Source: an uncultured Ruminococcus sp. (GTDB lineage Bacteria > Bacillota > Clostridia > RUG12999). Taken from it: a stretch of 38,890 nt of DNA. The stretch's first letter is position 1, and every line of letters starts with the position of its first letter. Positions 17,724 to 26,592 of this stretch are shown one piece after another. The position numbers were made by a program, and so were the translations under genes. The DNA is taken from the NCBI GenBank assembly GCA_902784685.1, contig CACZWA010000013.1:1-38890 (forward strand), in the 5' to 3' direction. The notes beneath the pieces are model-generated. The model was not told the DNA's origin, ran no database searches, and was given only the letters and a program-made list of their open reading frames with translations.

Positions 17724-18167
17724 TTACACTATTTTATTTTTAAGAAACTCGCAAAAAGCTTTAATATCTTTTTCGCTCGGTCTGCCCTTCCCCGTTCCGC
17801 CGATAAGCTTAAACGGTCCGAAAGTATTAAAGCCTTTGCATGAATACTCTCCTATAATTTCACAGTTTTTGTCTTTTGCGATATTAACCGCCGTTTTTGA
17901 ATAGCTTTTCATATTCACTCCGCTTGTATGCACAACAAAAACTTTCTTGCCGACAGGCAATTTTTCGTTCAAAAATTTAAGAAGCGGTTTGCCGAAAGAT
18001 GATGCGTAAATCCCCGAAGCAATGCCGATTACATCGTATTCTTCAAGATTCGGCTTTTCTTTTACCACATCAAAAACATCAATTTCGGGATAACGACTCT
18101 TTGCGCCTTCCACAAGCTTTCTTGTGTTGCCGTGGTGGGCGGAAAAATAAACAATCGCTGTTTTCAT
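17724..18167 (-). CDS. Flavodoxin family protein
   Basis: A small FMN-binding electron carrier fold: the first strand and phosphate loop read TAIVYFSAHHGNTRKL (S/T-x-x-G-x-T type), followed by VIGIASGIYASSFGKPL and VFVVHTSGVNMKSYS. The open frame extends to 18266, but those residues overlap the preceding gene and are not flavodoxin-like; the ATG at 18167 is preceded by AAAGGGG and gives a 147-residue protein of normal size. The length and the ASGIYASSFGKPL segment fit the Flavodoxin_5 type, whose members include oxygen-independent protoporphyrinogen oxidase-like and EFR1-partner proteins, so its exact role is open. It is the last gene of the trkA-trkH operon. Confidence 0.85.
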   Translation of the reverse strand: MKTAIVYFSAHHGNTRKLVEGAKSRYPEIDVFDVVKEKPNLEEYDVIGIASGIYASSFGKPLLKFLNEKLPVGKKVFVVHTSGVNMKSYSKTAVNIAKDKNCEIIGEYSCKGFNTFGPFKLIGGTGKGRPSEKDIKAFCEFLKNKIV

Positions 18168-18186
18168 AAATTTTTCCCCTTTCATA

Positions 18187-18537
18187 TCAGAATTTTTCAT
18201 TCCAGCTTTCCTCTTTAAAGCCGACAAGCACAAAATCATCGCCAACAACAAGCGGTCTTTTAACAAGCATGCCGTCGCTTGCGAGTAATTTTAGCTGTTC
18301 TTCCTCACTCATTGATGGAAGCTTGTCTTTAAGGTTCAGCTCTTTATACAAAAGCCCACTTGTGTTAAAAAACTTTTTTAGCGGCATACCGCTCATTTTT
18401 TGCCAGTTATAAAGCTCATCATAGCTCGGATTTTCCTTTTTAATATCTCTCTCATCATAAGGAATATTCTTGTCGTCAAGCCATTTTTTTGCCTTTTTAC
18501 AAGTGGAGCATTTTGGATAATGTATAAATGTAATCAT
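18187..18537 (-). CDS. ArsC/Spx-family thioredoxin-fold protein
   Basis: A 116-residue protein with the ArsC/Spx fold: HYPKCSTCKKAKKWLDDKNI carries a CxxC pair (C10, C13), followed by ERDIKKENPSYDEL, SGLLYKELNL, LLASDGMLVKRPLVVGDDFVLVGFKEE with the cis-proline KRP and the GF ending. Glutaredoxin-type arsenate reductases, Spx and MgsR/YusI all share this pattern. With no ars genes nearby, arsenate reduction is not supported; a redox role or RNA polymerase-binding regulation is equally possible. It sits 23 bases after the DUF554 gene and 19 before the flavodoxin gene, so it is probably co-expressed with K+ uptake. Confidence 0.85.
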   Translation of the reverse strand: MITFIHYPKCSTCKKAKKWLDDKNIPYDERDIKKENPSYDELYNWQKMSGMPLKKFFNTSGLLYKELNLKDKLPSMSEEEQLKLLASDGMLVKRPLVVGDDFVLVGFKEESWNEKF

Positions 18538-18560
18538 AGTTTTCTCCTTTTCTCTTTATT

Positions 18561-19247
18561 TTAATAGAAAAAAGCAATTTGCGCAAGCACCGCCGAAATA
18601 AATATAGCAGGTATGTAATTTACAATTTTAAGCTTTGTAACTCCAAGAAGATTAAAGCCTATCATCATTATAAGCAGTGAGCCGGAGCAGGTCATTTCCG
18701 CAATTGCCGTTTCCGTAAGATATGGTTCAAGAAAGCCCGAAAGGAGCGTAATTGCGCCCTGATATATAAATACGGGCACTGCCGAAAGCATTACGCCAAA
18801 CCCAAGCTGGGAAGCGAGAATGATTGACATTATTCCGTCAAGTATAGACTTTGTAAAAAGAGTTGAGTGGTCGCCCGAAATACCGCTCTGAAGCGAGCCG
18901 ACAATAGCCATAGCTCCGACACCGTACAGAAGGGTTGCCGTAACAAATGCTTGCGAGATTTTATTATCGTTCCCCTTAAAGCGGCTCTGAACGTAATCGC
19001 CGAGCTTATTCATTTTCCCTTCAAGGTCAAAAAGTTCTCCTATAAAAGCCCCGATTGCTATTGATATTACAATAACAAGTGTACTTTTTCCTTTTAGAAG
19101 TCCCGTTATTCCGACATATACGGTGCAAAACGCCATACCGCCTATAATAACATCACGAAATCTTTCGGGAATCCCTTTTTTAAGGGCAAGTCCTATAAGA
19201 CTGCCGAAAAAAATCGTTGCAAAATTTACTGCTGCGCCAAGTAACAT
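18561..19247 (-). CDS. DUF554 family membrane protein
   Basis: A 228-residue inner membrane protein with six or seven hydrophobic segments that matches the DUF554 (YdfK/YqgA-like) family: LGAAVNFATIFFGSLIGLALKKGIP, GAFIGELFDLEGKMNKLGDYVQ, FVTATLLYGVGAMAIVGSLQSGISGD and FTKSILDGIMSIILASQLGFGVMLSA. These proteins look like small transporters or channels but their substrate is not established. It lies 19 bases after trkH and is therefore likely part of the same transcript; a role in ion balance is only a guess from context. Confidence 0.85.
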   Translation of the reverse strand: MLLGAAVNFATIFFGSLIGLALKKGIPERFRDVIIGGMAFCTVYVGITGLLKGKSTLVIVISIAIGAFIGELFDLEGKMNKLGDYVQSRFKGNDNKISQAFVTATLLYGVGAMAIVGSLQSGISGDHSTLFTKSILDGIMSIILASQLGFGVMLSAVPVFIYQGAITLLSGFLEPYLTETAIAEMTCSGSLLIMMIGFNLLGVTKLKIVNYIPAIFISAVLAQIAFFY

Positions 19248-19266
19248 TTTCTAAAAATCCTCCAAG

Positions 19267-20703
19267 TTATTTTCTCCATGTGTACGGTGAGAAGAACACC
19301 AACATCGGGAATATTTCAAGTCTTCCCGCAAGCATGTCGAAAATAAGAATCAGTTTTGAAAGCGGTGAATAAAAGCCGAAATTCTTTGTCGGACCAACGT
19401 CCGCAAAGCCGGGTCCGATATTGTTAAGCGAAGCTATTACCGCAGTAAAATTCGTTGTAAAGCTATGCCCGTCAATGCTTATAATAAGCAGCGAAATGAG
19501 CAGTATCGCAAGATATGCCATCATAAAAACGTTTATGGCTCTTACCGTTTCGTGTTCAACGGTTTTGCCGTTCATAGTTATTTTATGAGTGCTTTTCGGC
19601 ATGGCGGCAATTTTTATTTCTTTAACAATGCTTTTGCAAAGTATTACAATTCTCGATACTTTTATTCCGCCGCCCGTACTGCCCGCACACGCACCCGAAA
19701 GCATAAGCATGAGCAGAATTGTCTTTGCAAATTCGGGCCACATATCAAAATCTGTCGTGCCGTAGCCGGTTGTCGATATAAGCGAAGCCGTTTGAAACGC
19801 AGTATGACGGAGAAGCTCGCTGAAAGAGCCGAAATACCCATGACAACTGAGACACAAAAGCGCTATTGCCGAAACAACAATACCAATATATGCCTTAAAC
19901 TCGTCTGAACGCAAAACCCCGAAAATATGCTTTACAAAAAGCAGGTAATATATTGAAAAATCTATTCCGAACAGGAACATAAACACAGTAACTACCCACT
20001 GGCAGTATGGTGAAAAAGACGCCAGACTGTCGTTTCTTATGCCAAGACCTCCTGTACCTGCCGTTCCGAAAGAGGTTGTGAGCGAATCAAAAAGATTCAT
20101 ACCTCCCGCAAGCAAAAAGATTATTTCAAGCAAGGTAAAGAGGATATAAATTCCGTACAGAATTTTTGCGGTTGACTTTACCTTAGGCACAAGCTTACTT
20201 ACCGAAGGACCCGGACTTTCCGCTTTGATAAGATACAGATTGCTTCCACCCGAAAGAGGCAAAATTGCCACAAGGAAAACAAGCACGCCCATGCCGCCTA
20301 TCCAATGTGTAAAACTGCGCCAAAACAGAATTGACCTCGGCAGGCTTTCAACCTCCGGCAAAATTGACGCACCGGTTGTTGTAAAGCCTGAAACCGTTTC
20401 AAAAAGCGCATTTATAAAGTTTGGTATCACTCCCGAAATAACAAACGGAAACGATCCGAAAAGACTTATTACAAGCCAACTGAGCGCAACTATTACATAT
20501 CCTTCTTTGGAATACATTGCTTTATTTTCAGGCTTAACTGCTGTAAGCAATGCTCCGCAAACAACGCATACAGCGGCGCAAAGGGCAAATACGCCGAATT
20601 CTCTTTCGCCGTAAATACCTGCGCATATAAGCGGAAGTACCATACAAGCCGCTTCAAAATTCAGTACCCAACCGACCGTATATCTTATAATTTTATAGTT
20701 CAT
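19267..20703 (-). CDS. trkH: TrkH/KtrB-type potassium uptake channel subunit
   Basis: A 478-residue membrane protein with four repeated M1-P-M2 units; the pore loops include SGFTTTGASILPE, SFGTAGTGGLG, TASLISTTGYGTTDFDMWP and NIGPGF, each with the selectivity-filter glycine. GACAGSTGGGIKVSRIVIL is the typical intramembrane loop region of TrkH. It imports K+ with the cytosolic gating protein TrkA, whose gene ends 18 bases upstream. Both TrkH and KtrB share this plan; the pairing with a double-RCK TrkA favours TrkH. Confidence 0.95.
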   Translation of the reverse strand: MNYKIIRYTVGWVLNFEAACMVLPLICAGIYGEREFGVFALCAAVCVVCGALLTAVKPENKAMYSKEGYVIVALSWLVISLFGSFPFVISGVIPNFINALFETVSGFTTTGASILPEVESLPRSILFWRSFTHWIGGMGVLVFLVAILPLSGGSNLYLIKAESPGPSVSKLVPKVKSTAKILYGIYILFTLLEIIFLLAGGMNLFDSLTTSFGTAGTGGLGIRNDSLASFSPYCQWVVTVFMFLFGIDFSIYYLLFVKHIFGVLRSDEFKAYIGIVVSAIALLCLSCHGYFGSFSELLRHTAFQTASLISTTGYGTTDFDMWPEFAKTILLMLMLSGACAGSTGGGIKVSRIVILCKSIVKEIKIAAMPKSTHKITMNGKTVEHETVRAINVFMMAYLAILLISLLIISIDGHSFTTNFTAVIASLNNIGPGFADVGPTKNFGFYSPLSKLILIFDMLAGRLEIFPMLVFFSPYTWRK

Positions 20704-20721
20704 TAAATCCCGTTCTTTCAG

Positions 20722-22080
20722 TTATTCTAATATGTCGTCAATATCTTTAAAGCCTCGGTGAGTCGTTACAACAATAACGGTATCGCCTTCTTGTATTACG
20801 TCATAGCCTCTCGGCGTCATAATGCTACCTTCTCTGTTTATGCAGGCAATTATGATATTACTTTTTAAATTAAGACTTTCAATTGTCTTGCCCGCAACAG
20901 GTGAATTTTCATTTATTCGGAATTCAAGCGCTTCCGCTTTTCCGTCAAGAATAAGGTGCATTGTTTCTATATTGCTGTCAATTGAGTTGTTTTTTGCACG
21001 GACAAACTTAACAATATATTCAGCCGTTATATTTTTTGGATATATAGTTGTATCAAGATTAAGATTATTTATAACATCATCGTAAGCAATACGGTTTATT
21101 TTTGTGATAAGCTTTCCGTCGCACTTGCTTTTTGCAAAAAGCGAAAGAAGAATGTTTTCTTCATCAATATTTGTAAGAGCAACAAAAGATTCCGTATATT
21201 CAAGCCCTGCTTCCAGCAAAACATGGTTATCCGTGCCGTCTCCGTTAATTATGGTTGCTTTTGGCAAAAGCCTGCAAAGCTCCTCGCATCTCGCCTGATT
21301 TTGCTCTATTATTTTAACCTTAATTCCGGTCTGCAAAAGATTTTTTGCAAGATAATACGCCGTAGCTCCGCCGCCGACTATCATTGTATCTTTAACCTTA
21401 TTTGTTTTTACACCGATTTTCTTGAAGAAAAACGCTCCGCTTTGCTGTGAGGCAACAATGCTTATTCTGTCCCCTGCTTTTATAACGAAATCTCCGCCCG
21501 GAATAAACGCTTTATCTCCTCTTTCAATGCCGCAAACAAGCACATCGCATTTGAGCTTTCCGCTTATGTCGGCAACTATCATATCTGCAAGAGGCGAGTC
21601 TTGAGAAACACGGAATTTTAAAATTTCCACTCTGCCTTTTGCGAAGGTATCAATCTGAATTGCAGACGGAAATTTCAAAACCCTTGCAATTTCATCCGCC
21701 GCAGTTTGCTCCGGATTTATTATCATAGCAAGACCGAGATCCTCTTTGAAGAGGTGAAGTTCCTTACCGTATTCGGGTTTGCGCACTCTCGCAATAGTCT
21801 GGCAATCGCCCGACTTTTTTGCAATAAGGCAGGTTAAAAGGTTCAGTTCGTCCGAACCTGTTACGGCAATCAGCAAATCCGCATCCTTAACGCCTGCGTC
21901 AAGCAGGGTGTCAAGGCTTGTTCCGCTGCCGACAACACCCATTATATCATATTGATTTATAAGGTCATGCACAACGCCTGCACGCAGGTCAACAACGGTT
22001 ATATCATGCTCCTGTTCACCGCTGAGCTGTTCTGCAAGCTTCTGACCTACCTTGCCGCAACCGACAATTATAATATTCAT
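20722..22080 (-). CDS. trkA: TrkA, cytosolic regulator of K+ uptake
   Basis: A 452-residue protein with two RCK units in tandem, each a Rossmann domain plus an RCK_C domain: IIIVGCGKVGQKLAEQL with acidic DLRAGV after strand 2, TGSDELNLLTC, then the second unit TMIVGGGATAYYLAKNL with KIIEQNQARCEEL and GDGTDNHVLLEAG. The two RCK_C parts contain GDRISIVASQ and GDTVIVVTTH. It binds nucleotides (NAD(H) or ATP/ADP in relatives) and gates TrkH. A GTG start at 22101 would add seven residues, but the AAAGGA there is the ribosome site for the ATG at 22080, although the spacing is slightly long. First gene of a five-gene operon. Confidence 0.95.
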   Translation of the reverse strand: MNIIIVGCGKVGQKLAEQLSGEQEHDITVVDLRAGVVHDLINQYDIMGVVGSGTSLDTLLDAGVKDADLLIAVTGSDELNLLTCLIAKKSGDCQTIARVRKPEYGKELHLFKEDLGLAMIINPEQTAADEIARVLKFPSAIQIDTFAKGRVEILKFRVSQDSPLADMIVADISGKLKCDVLVCGIERGDKAFIPGGDFVIKAGDRISIVASQQSGAFFFKKIGVKTNKVKDTMIVGGGATAYYLAKNLLQTGIKVKIIEQNQARCEELCRLLPKATIINGDGTDNHVLLEAGLEYTESFVALTNIDEENILLSLFAKSKCDGKLITKINRIAYDDVINNLNLDTTIYPKNITAEYIVKFVRAKNNSIDSNIETMHLILDGKAEALEFRINENSPVAGKTIESLNLKSNIIIACINREGSIMTPRGYDVIQEGDTVIVVTTHRGFKDIDDILE

Positions 22081-22128
22081 TATTTCGACTTTTCCTTTCA
22101 CAAATAAAATAATATTCTCTAATTCACA

Positions 22129-22157
22129 ATTATAACAAAATAATCAAAAAAAGTCAA
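22129..22157 (-). promoter_or_regulatory. Promoter of the trkA-trkH-DUF554-arsC-flavodoxin operon
   Basis: On the minus strand TTGACT (22152-22157) and TATAAT (22129-22134) are 17 bases apart. The leader to trkA is about 40 bases, too short for a c-di-AMP riboswitch. Confidence 0.8.
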
Positions 22158-22252
22158 GCATTGTAAACCGCATTGAACAGCTTAATTCTGCACAAAAAAA
22201 ATCACGTTTTTAAACAATTATTGTGTTATTAGCCGAAATTGCTTTTTTTCTC

Positions 22253-22281
22253 TTTACTTTTTATATTTTTTGTTGTATAAT
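22253..22281 (+). promoter_or_regulatory. Promoter of the argCJBD operon
   Basis: TTTACT (22253-22258) and TATAAT (22276-22281) are separated by 17 bases, with TG before the -10. The -10 lies inside the first ArgR-type box, so repressor binding would block RNA polymerase. Confidence 0.7.
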
Positions 22282-22287
22282 TATTCA
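22274..22287. promoter_or_regulatory. ArgR-type operator (ARG box 1) over the argC -10
   Basis: TGTATAATTATTCA matches the general ARG box TGAATWWWWATTCA at 13 of 14 positions and covers the -10 hexamer. ArgR itself is not encoded in this window. Confidence 0.65.
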
Positions 22288-22304
22288 CATAAGATGATTT
22301 TAAA

Positions 22305-22318
22305 TTAATTTTTATTCA
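22305..22318. promoter_or_regulatory. ArgR-type operator (ARG box 2)
   Basis: TTAATTTTTATTCA also matches TGAATWWWWATTCA at 13 of 14; its reverse strand ATGAATAAAAAT is like the Bacillus ARG box core. Its centre is 31 bases from box 1, three helical turns, so both face the same side of the DNA. Confidence 0.65.
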
Positions 22319-22334
22319 TTTAGGGTGTGTTTTT

Positions 22335-23264
22335 ATGCAAAAAATTTTTATAGACGGAAGTGCCGGCACAACAGGACTCAGAATTTACGACAGACTCGGC
22401 TCAAGAAGCGATATTGAGCTGTTTACTCTTTCCGACTCCGACCGAAAAGACCCTATAAAACGTGCCGACGCCATTAACGACTCGGATATAACTTTTCTTT
22501 GCCTGCCTGATGACGCTTCTCGTGAGGCTGTGAGCTTTGTTAAAAACCCGAATACGGTAATCATAGATACATCAACCGCTCACCGAACAGAGCAGGGCTG
22601 GGCATACGGTTTTCCGGAGCTTTCAAAGGAACATAAAGAGGCTCTCTCTCACTCAAAGAGAATAGCTGTTCCGGGTTGCCATGCAAGCGGCTTTATTGCC
22701 CTTGTTTATCCTCTCATAAAAAACGGATATTTATCTCCAAACGCTCTTTTAACCTGTCATTCTCTTACGGGTTACAGCGGCGGCGGAAAGAAAATGATTG
22801 CACAGTATGAAGAAGAAAAAAACGACCTGCTTAAAGCTCCCAGACAGTACGGAATAACTCAAACTCACAAACATTTAAAAGAAATGGTTAATGTATGCGG
22901 ACTTGAAAATTCACCTCTATTTTGCCCGATTGTTGCGGACTTTTACAGCGGCATGGAGGTAAGCGTTCCCTTATTTGCTTCACAGCTTGAAGGCGGCAAA
23001 ACAATTGACAATATTAAAGAGCTTTATGCAAATACATATAAAAGCAGTATCGTATATTACAGCGAAAACTCCGACGAGAACGGCTTTTTATCCGCCGCAA
23101 AGCAATCTGGCAAGGATATTATGGAAATATCCGTTTTCGGTAACTGCGAGAGAATTTTGCTTACGGCAAGATACGATAACCTCGGCAAAGGAGCTTCGGG
23201 ATCGGCAATAGAATGTATGAATATTGTTCTCGGCTCTGATGAAAAAACAGGACTTGTTTTATAA
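22335..23264 (+). CDS. argC: N-acetyl-gamma-glutamyl-phosphate reductase (short type)
   Basis: Reduces N-acetylglutamyl phosphate with NADPH to the semialdehyde, third step of ornithine synthesis. The 309-residue product is the short ArgC form: FIDGSAGTTGLRIYDRL is the nucleotide-binding loop, CLPDDASREA follows, the catalytic cysteine is C115 in VPGCHASGF, and HSLTGYSGGG plus YGITQTHKHLKEM are the substrate region. AGGGTG precedes the ATG. First gene of argCJBD and the target of the two ARG boxes. Confidence 0.95.
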   Translation: MQKIFIDGSAGTTGLRIYDRLGSRSDIELFTLSDSDRKDPIKRADAINDSDITFLCLPDDASREAVSFVKNPNTVIIDTSTAHRTEQGWAYGFPELSKEHKEALSHSKRIAVPGCHASGFIALVYPLIKNGYLSPNALLTCHSLTGYSGGGKKMIAQYEEEKNDLLKAPRQYGITQTHKHLKEMVNVCGLENSPLFCPIVADFYSGMEVSVPLFASQLEGGKTIDNIKELYANTYKSSIVYYSENSDENGFLSAAKQSGKDIMEISVFGNCERILLTARYDNLGKGASGSAIECMNIVLGSDEKTGLVL

Positions 23265-23316
23265 AAGCTCATTTTAAACCGGCTAATTATAAATATTTAA
23301 GATTGGAGAGAAAGCG

Positions 23317-24528
23317 GTGAATATTATAAACGGCGGCATCTGTGCCGCAAAAGGATTTACGGCAAACGGAGTGCATTGCGGATTGCGCCGCAATCACACA
23401 AAAAAGGACCTTGCTCTTATTGTGAGTGAAGTTCCTGCGGTTACATCTGCGGTATATACGACAAATCTCGTTAAAGGTGCGCCTATAGTACTCGATAAAA
23501 AACATCTTGAAAATCACACAGCGCAAGCTATCATATGCAACAGCGGCAACGCAAATACCTGCAACGCCAACGGCATGGAGGTTGCAGACAGCATGGCGGA
23601 GCTTGTTCATAAACATATGGGAATAAAAAAAGAGGACGTAGTTGTTGCCTCTACAGGCGTAATCGGTCAACCGCTTGATATAACGCCGATTGCAGGTGGT
23701 ATGGAAAAACTTGTCGGGGGGCTTGCCGATAACAGCAAAGACGCCGCGCACGCCATTATGACCACCGACACGGAGCTTAAAGAAATTGCTTTAAGCTTTA
23801 AAATAGGCGAAAAAACCTGTCACATAGGTGGTATTGCAAAAGGTTCGGGAATGATACATCCCAACATGGCGACAATGCTTGTGTTTATCACCTCGGACGT
23901 TGCAATTTCCCCAAAAATGCTTGATAAGGCTCTTAAAAGCGATATTAAAAACACTTTCAATATGTTAAGTATCGACGGCGACACATCAACAAACGATATG
24001 GTTGTCGTTATGGCAAATGGTCTTGCCGAAAATCCTGTTATAGACAGCGAAGGCGCAGATTTTGATGAATTTGCAAAGGCGCTTAATACGATAAACATTT
24101 GGTTGTGCCGCAAAATTGCCGCCGATGGCGAAGGCGCAAGCAAGCTCCTTGAATGTAAGGTGAGCGGCGCAGATACCCTTGAAACCGCCAAAACGGTTGC
24201 GAAGTCCGTTATTTGCTCATCTCTTTTAAAAGCCGCCATGTTCGGCGCTGACGCCAACTGGGGACGTGTACTTTGCGCAATCGGTTACAGCGGTGCAGAT
24301 GTCGATGTGACAAAGGTTTCGGTAAAATTCAAATCCGCAAAAGGTGAAATTACCGTATGCGAAAACGGCGCAGGTGTGGACTTCTCGGAGGAAATTGCAA
24401 AAGAAATTCTTCTTGAAAACGAAATAGATATTCTTATAAATTTAGGTGACGGCAAATATTCCTCAACAGCCTGGGGCTGTGACCTCACATACGACTACGT
24501 TAAAATAAACGGCGATTACAGAACCTGA
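23317..24528 (+). CDS. argJ: Ornithine acetyltransferase / N-acetylglutamate synthase
   Basis: Transfers the acetyl group from N-acetylornithine to glutamate, recycling it; many ArgJ also make N-acetylglutamate from acetyl-CoA, which would start the pathway, since no argA is seen here. The 403-residue precursor has the self-cleavage site KGSGMIHPNMATMLVF, with T186 as the new N-terminal nucleophile of the beta chain, and ends in the conserved SSTAWGCDLTYDYVKINGDYRT. The start is GTG at 23317 behind TTGGAGAG. It lies 52 bases after argC and 21 before argB. Confidence 0.95.
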   Translation: MNIINGGICAAKGFTANGVHCGLRRNHTKKDLALIVSEVPAVTSAVYTTNLVKGAPIVLDKKHLENHTAQAIICNSGNANTCNANGMEVADSMAELVHKHMGIKKEDVVVASTGVIGQPLDITPIAGGMEKLVGGLADNSKDAAHAIMTTDTELKEIALSFKIGEKTCHIGGIAKGSGMIHPNMATMLVFITSDVAISPKMLDKALKSDIKNTFNMLSIDGDTSTNDMVVVMANGLAENPVIDSEGADFDEFAKALNTINIWLCRKIAADGEGASKLLECKVSGADTLETAKTVAKSVICSSLLKAAMFGADANWGRVLCAIGYSGADVDVTKVSVKFKSAKGEITVCENGAGVDFSEEIAKEILLENEIDILINLGDGKYSSTAWGCDLTYDYVKINGDYRT

Positions 24529-24549
24529 TAACGGAAAGGAAGAAAAGCT

Positions 24550-25404
24550 ATGGATATTACAAATGCACAAAGGGCAAGAGTTCTTGTTCATGCTCTCCCC
24601 TACATAAAAAAATATAACGGAAAAATTGTGGTTATTAAATACGGCGGCAATGCTATGCAAAGTGAAAAACTTAAAAACTCCGTTATGGGTGATATTGTAC
24701 TTCTTTCGCTTATAGGTGCAAAGGTTGTACTTGTCCACGGCGGCGGTCCTGAAATTACCGATATGCTCAAAACCATGGGTAAAAAGACAGAGTTTGTAAA
24801 CGGACTGAGAGTCACGGACGAAGAAACCGCTCAGGTAGCACAAATGATTCTTGCGGGTAAAATCAACAAAAGTCTTGTTAACCTTATTTCCAAAAAAGGC
24901 GGTAACGCAGTTGGACTTTGCGGAATTGACGGCAGAATTTTTGAAGCTAAAAAGCTTAGTGATGAGCTTGGTTTTGTGGGTGAAATAACAAAAGTGAATG
25001 CTGGACTTGTTTCGGATATTCTTGAAAAAGGCTATATTCCCGTTGTTGCAACCGTTGGTTGTGACAAAGAGGCTAACGTATATAACATAAATGCCGACAC
25101 GGCGGCGGCAAGGCTTGCAGGAGCGCTCGGAGCGGAAAGCTTTATATCTATGACGGATATAAGCGGCATACTGCGTGATAAAGACGACCCCGGCTCTCTT
25201 ATTCCGAAAATCACACTTGACGAAGCTCCCGAATTGATTAAGTCCGGTATAATAAACGGCGGAATGATACCGAAAGTGAACTGTTGCATTGATGCTATAA
25301 ATCACGGCGTTAAAAAAGTGTTTATAATTGACGGAACTGTTCCTCACTCGCTTCTTATTGAAACGCTTACGGACGAAGGAATAGGCACAATGGTAGTAAA
25401 ATAA
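24550..25404 (+). CDS. argB: Acetylglutamate kinase
   Basis: Phosphorylates N-acetylglutamate, second step of the pathway and usually the arginine-inhibited one. The 284-residue amino-acid kinase has VVIKYGGNAM (phosphate-binding lysine and glycines), VLVHGGGPEI, and NINADTAAARLAGALGAESFISMTDISG for nucleotide binding. The N-terminal helix before YIKKYNGKIVVIKYGG resembles that of arginine-sensitive kinases, so feedback inhibition is plausible. AAAGGAAG precedes the ATG. Confidence 0.96.
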   Translation: MDITNAQRARVLVHALPYIKKYNGKIVVIKYGGNAMQSEKLKNSVMGDIVLLSLIGAKVVLVHGGGPEITDMLKTMGKKTEFVNGLRVTDEETAQVAQMILAGKINKSLVNLISKKGGNAVGLCGIDGRIFEAKKLSDELGFVGEITKVNAGLVSDILEKGYIPVVATVGCDKEANVYNINADTAAARLAGALGAESFISMTDISGILRDKDDPGSLIPKITLDEAPELIKSGIINGGMIPKVNCCIDAINHGVKKVFIIDGTVPHSLLIETLTDEGIGTMVVK

Positions 25405-25423
25405 TTCCGAAAGGAACAGAAAA

Positions 25424-26584
25424 ATGGATATAAAAAACGTTGATTCAACTTATATTGCAAACACTTACAACCGTTTTCCTATTCAGCTTTGCAAAGGAAA
25501 TGGAAGTCTTGTTTATGATGAAAACGGCAAAGAATATATTGATATGGGCAGCGGAATTGCCGTAAACTCTTTCGGCTTTTGCGATGAGGAATGGCAAAAT
25601 GTGGTAACAGCCCAGATTTCACAAATTCAGCATAGTTCAAATCTTTATTATACAGAGCCTTGTGCAAAGCTTGCGGAGCTTATATGCAAAAAAACCGGAA
25701 TGAGCAAGGTTTTCTTTGCAAATTCCGGTGCTGAAGCAAACGAGTGCGCTATTAAAACTGCAAGAAAATATGCCGCCGAAACAAAAGGAAGCGAATTCTA
25801 TACGATTATAACGCTTAAAAACAGCTTTCACGGCAGAACGCTTGCAACCCTTGCCGCTACCGGTCAGGACGTATTTCACAAAGATTTTCTTCCGCTTATG
25901 CCGGGCTTTGTTTACGCACAGGCAGGCGACACCGATGAACTGCACCGCCTTGTAAATGAAAACAAGTGCGCCGCAATTATGTTTGAGTGCGTTCAGGGTG
26001 AAGGCGGAGTTATACCTCTCAGCCAAGAATATGTTGATGAAATTGTAAAGGTTGCAAAAGAAAATAATCTCCTTGTAATATGCGATGAGGTGCAGACAGG
26101 CAACGGCAGAAGCGGCGAGCTTTACTCATATATGCACTACGGCATTAAGCCCGATATTTTCACGACAGCAAAAGGGCTTGGCGGAGGTTTACCGATAGGT
26201 GCCGCCGTTCTCGGTGAAAAGGTGCAAAACACTTTAACCGCCGGTACACACGGCTCAACTTTCGGCGGAAACCCGGTATGCTGTGCGGGAGCTTTGAGTA
26301 TTTTAAACCGTATTGATAGCCGCCTGCTTGAAGATGTAAAGAAAAAATCGGAATATATAATAAATTCTCTTTGCTCGGCAAAAGGAATAGAAAGTGTTAC
26401 AGGACTTGGACTTATGCTCGGCATAAAGACCGTAAAGCCTGCCTCTGATGTCATTAAAATCTGTATGGAAGGCGGCGTGCTTTGCCTTTCGGCAAAGGAT
26501 AAGGTTCGCCTTCTTCCTGCGCTGAATATTCCTTGGAATTTGCTTGAAAAAGCGGTAAGCGTTATAAAAACAGCCTCAGCGTAA
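25424..26584 (+). CDS. argD: Acetylornithine aminotransferase
   Basis: PLP-dependent transfer of the amino group from glutamate to N-acetylglutamate semialdehyde, giving N-acetylornithine. The 386-residue class III aminotransferase shows FFANSGAEANECAIKTAR (cofactor phosphate site), FHGRTLATLAATGQ, IMFECVQGEGGVIP, CDEVQTGNGRSGELYSY and TTAKGLGGGLPIGA with K250 forming the PLP link. It is the fourth gene of argCJBD, which together runs from glutamate to ornithine when combined with the recycling ArgJ. The remaining genes (argF, argG, argH) are not here. A strong terminator follows. Confidence 0.96.
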   Translation: MDIKNVDSTYIANTYNRFPIQLCKGNGSLVYDENGKEYIDMGSGIAVNSFGFCDEEWQNVVTAQISQIQHSSNLYYTEPCAKLAELICKKTGMSKVFFANSGAEANECAIKTARKYAAETKGSEFYTIITLKNSFHGRTLATLAATGQDVFHKDFLPLMPGFVYAQAGDTDELHRLVNENKCAAIMFECVQGEGGVIPLSQEYVDEIVKVAKENNLLVICDEVQTGNGRSGELYSYMHYGIKPDIFTTAKGLGGGLPIGAAVLGEKVQNTLTAGTHGSTFGGNPVCCAGALSILNRIDSRLLEDVKKKSEYIINSLCSAKGIESVTGLGLMLGIKTVKPASDVIKICMEGGVLCLSAKDKVRLLPALNIPWNLLEKAVSVIKTASA

Positions 26585-26592
26585 TATATTAT

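Noticed and set aside
18168-18266. N-terminal extension of the flavodoxin frame up to 18266
   Set aside because: The extra 33 residues overlap the arsC-like gene, lack family similarity, and a good AAAGGGG site precedes the ATG at 18167.
22081-22128. c-di-AMP (ydaO-type) riboswitch before trkA
   Set aside because: The leader from the predicted promoter is about 40 bases and unstructured.
24463-25347. 294-residue minus-strand open frame opposite argB
   Set aside because: Low-complexity composition rich in Asn, Phe, Tyr and Cys, no ribosome site, and argB on the plus strand has clear kinase motifs.
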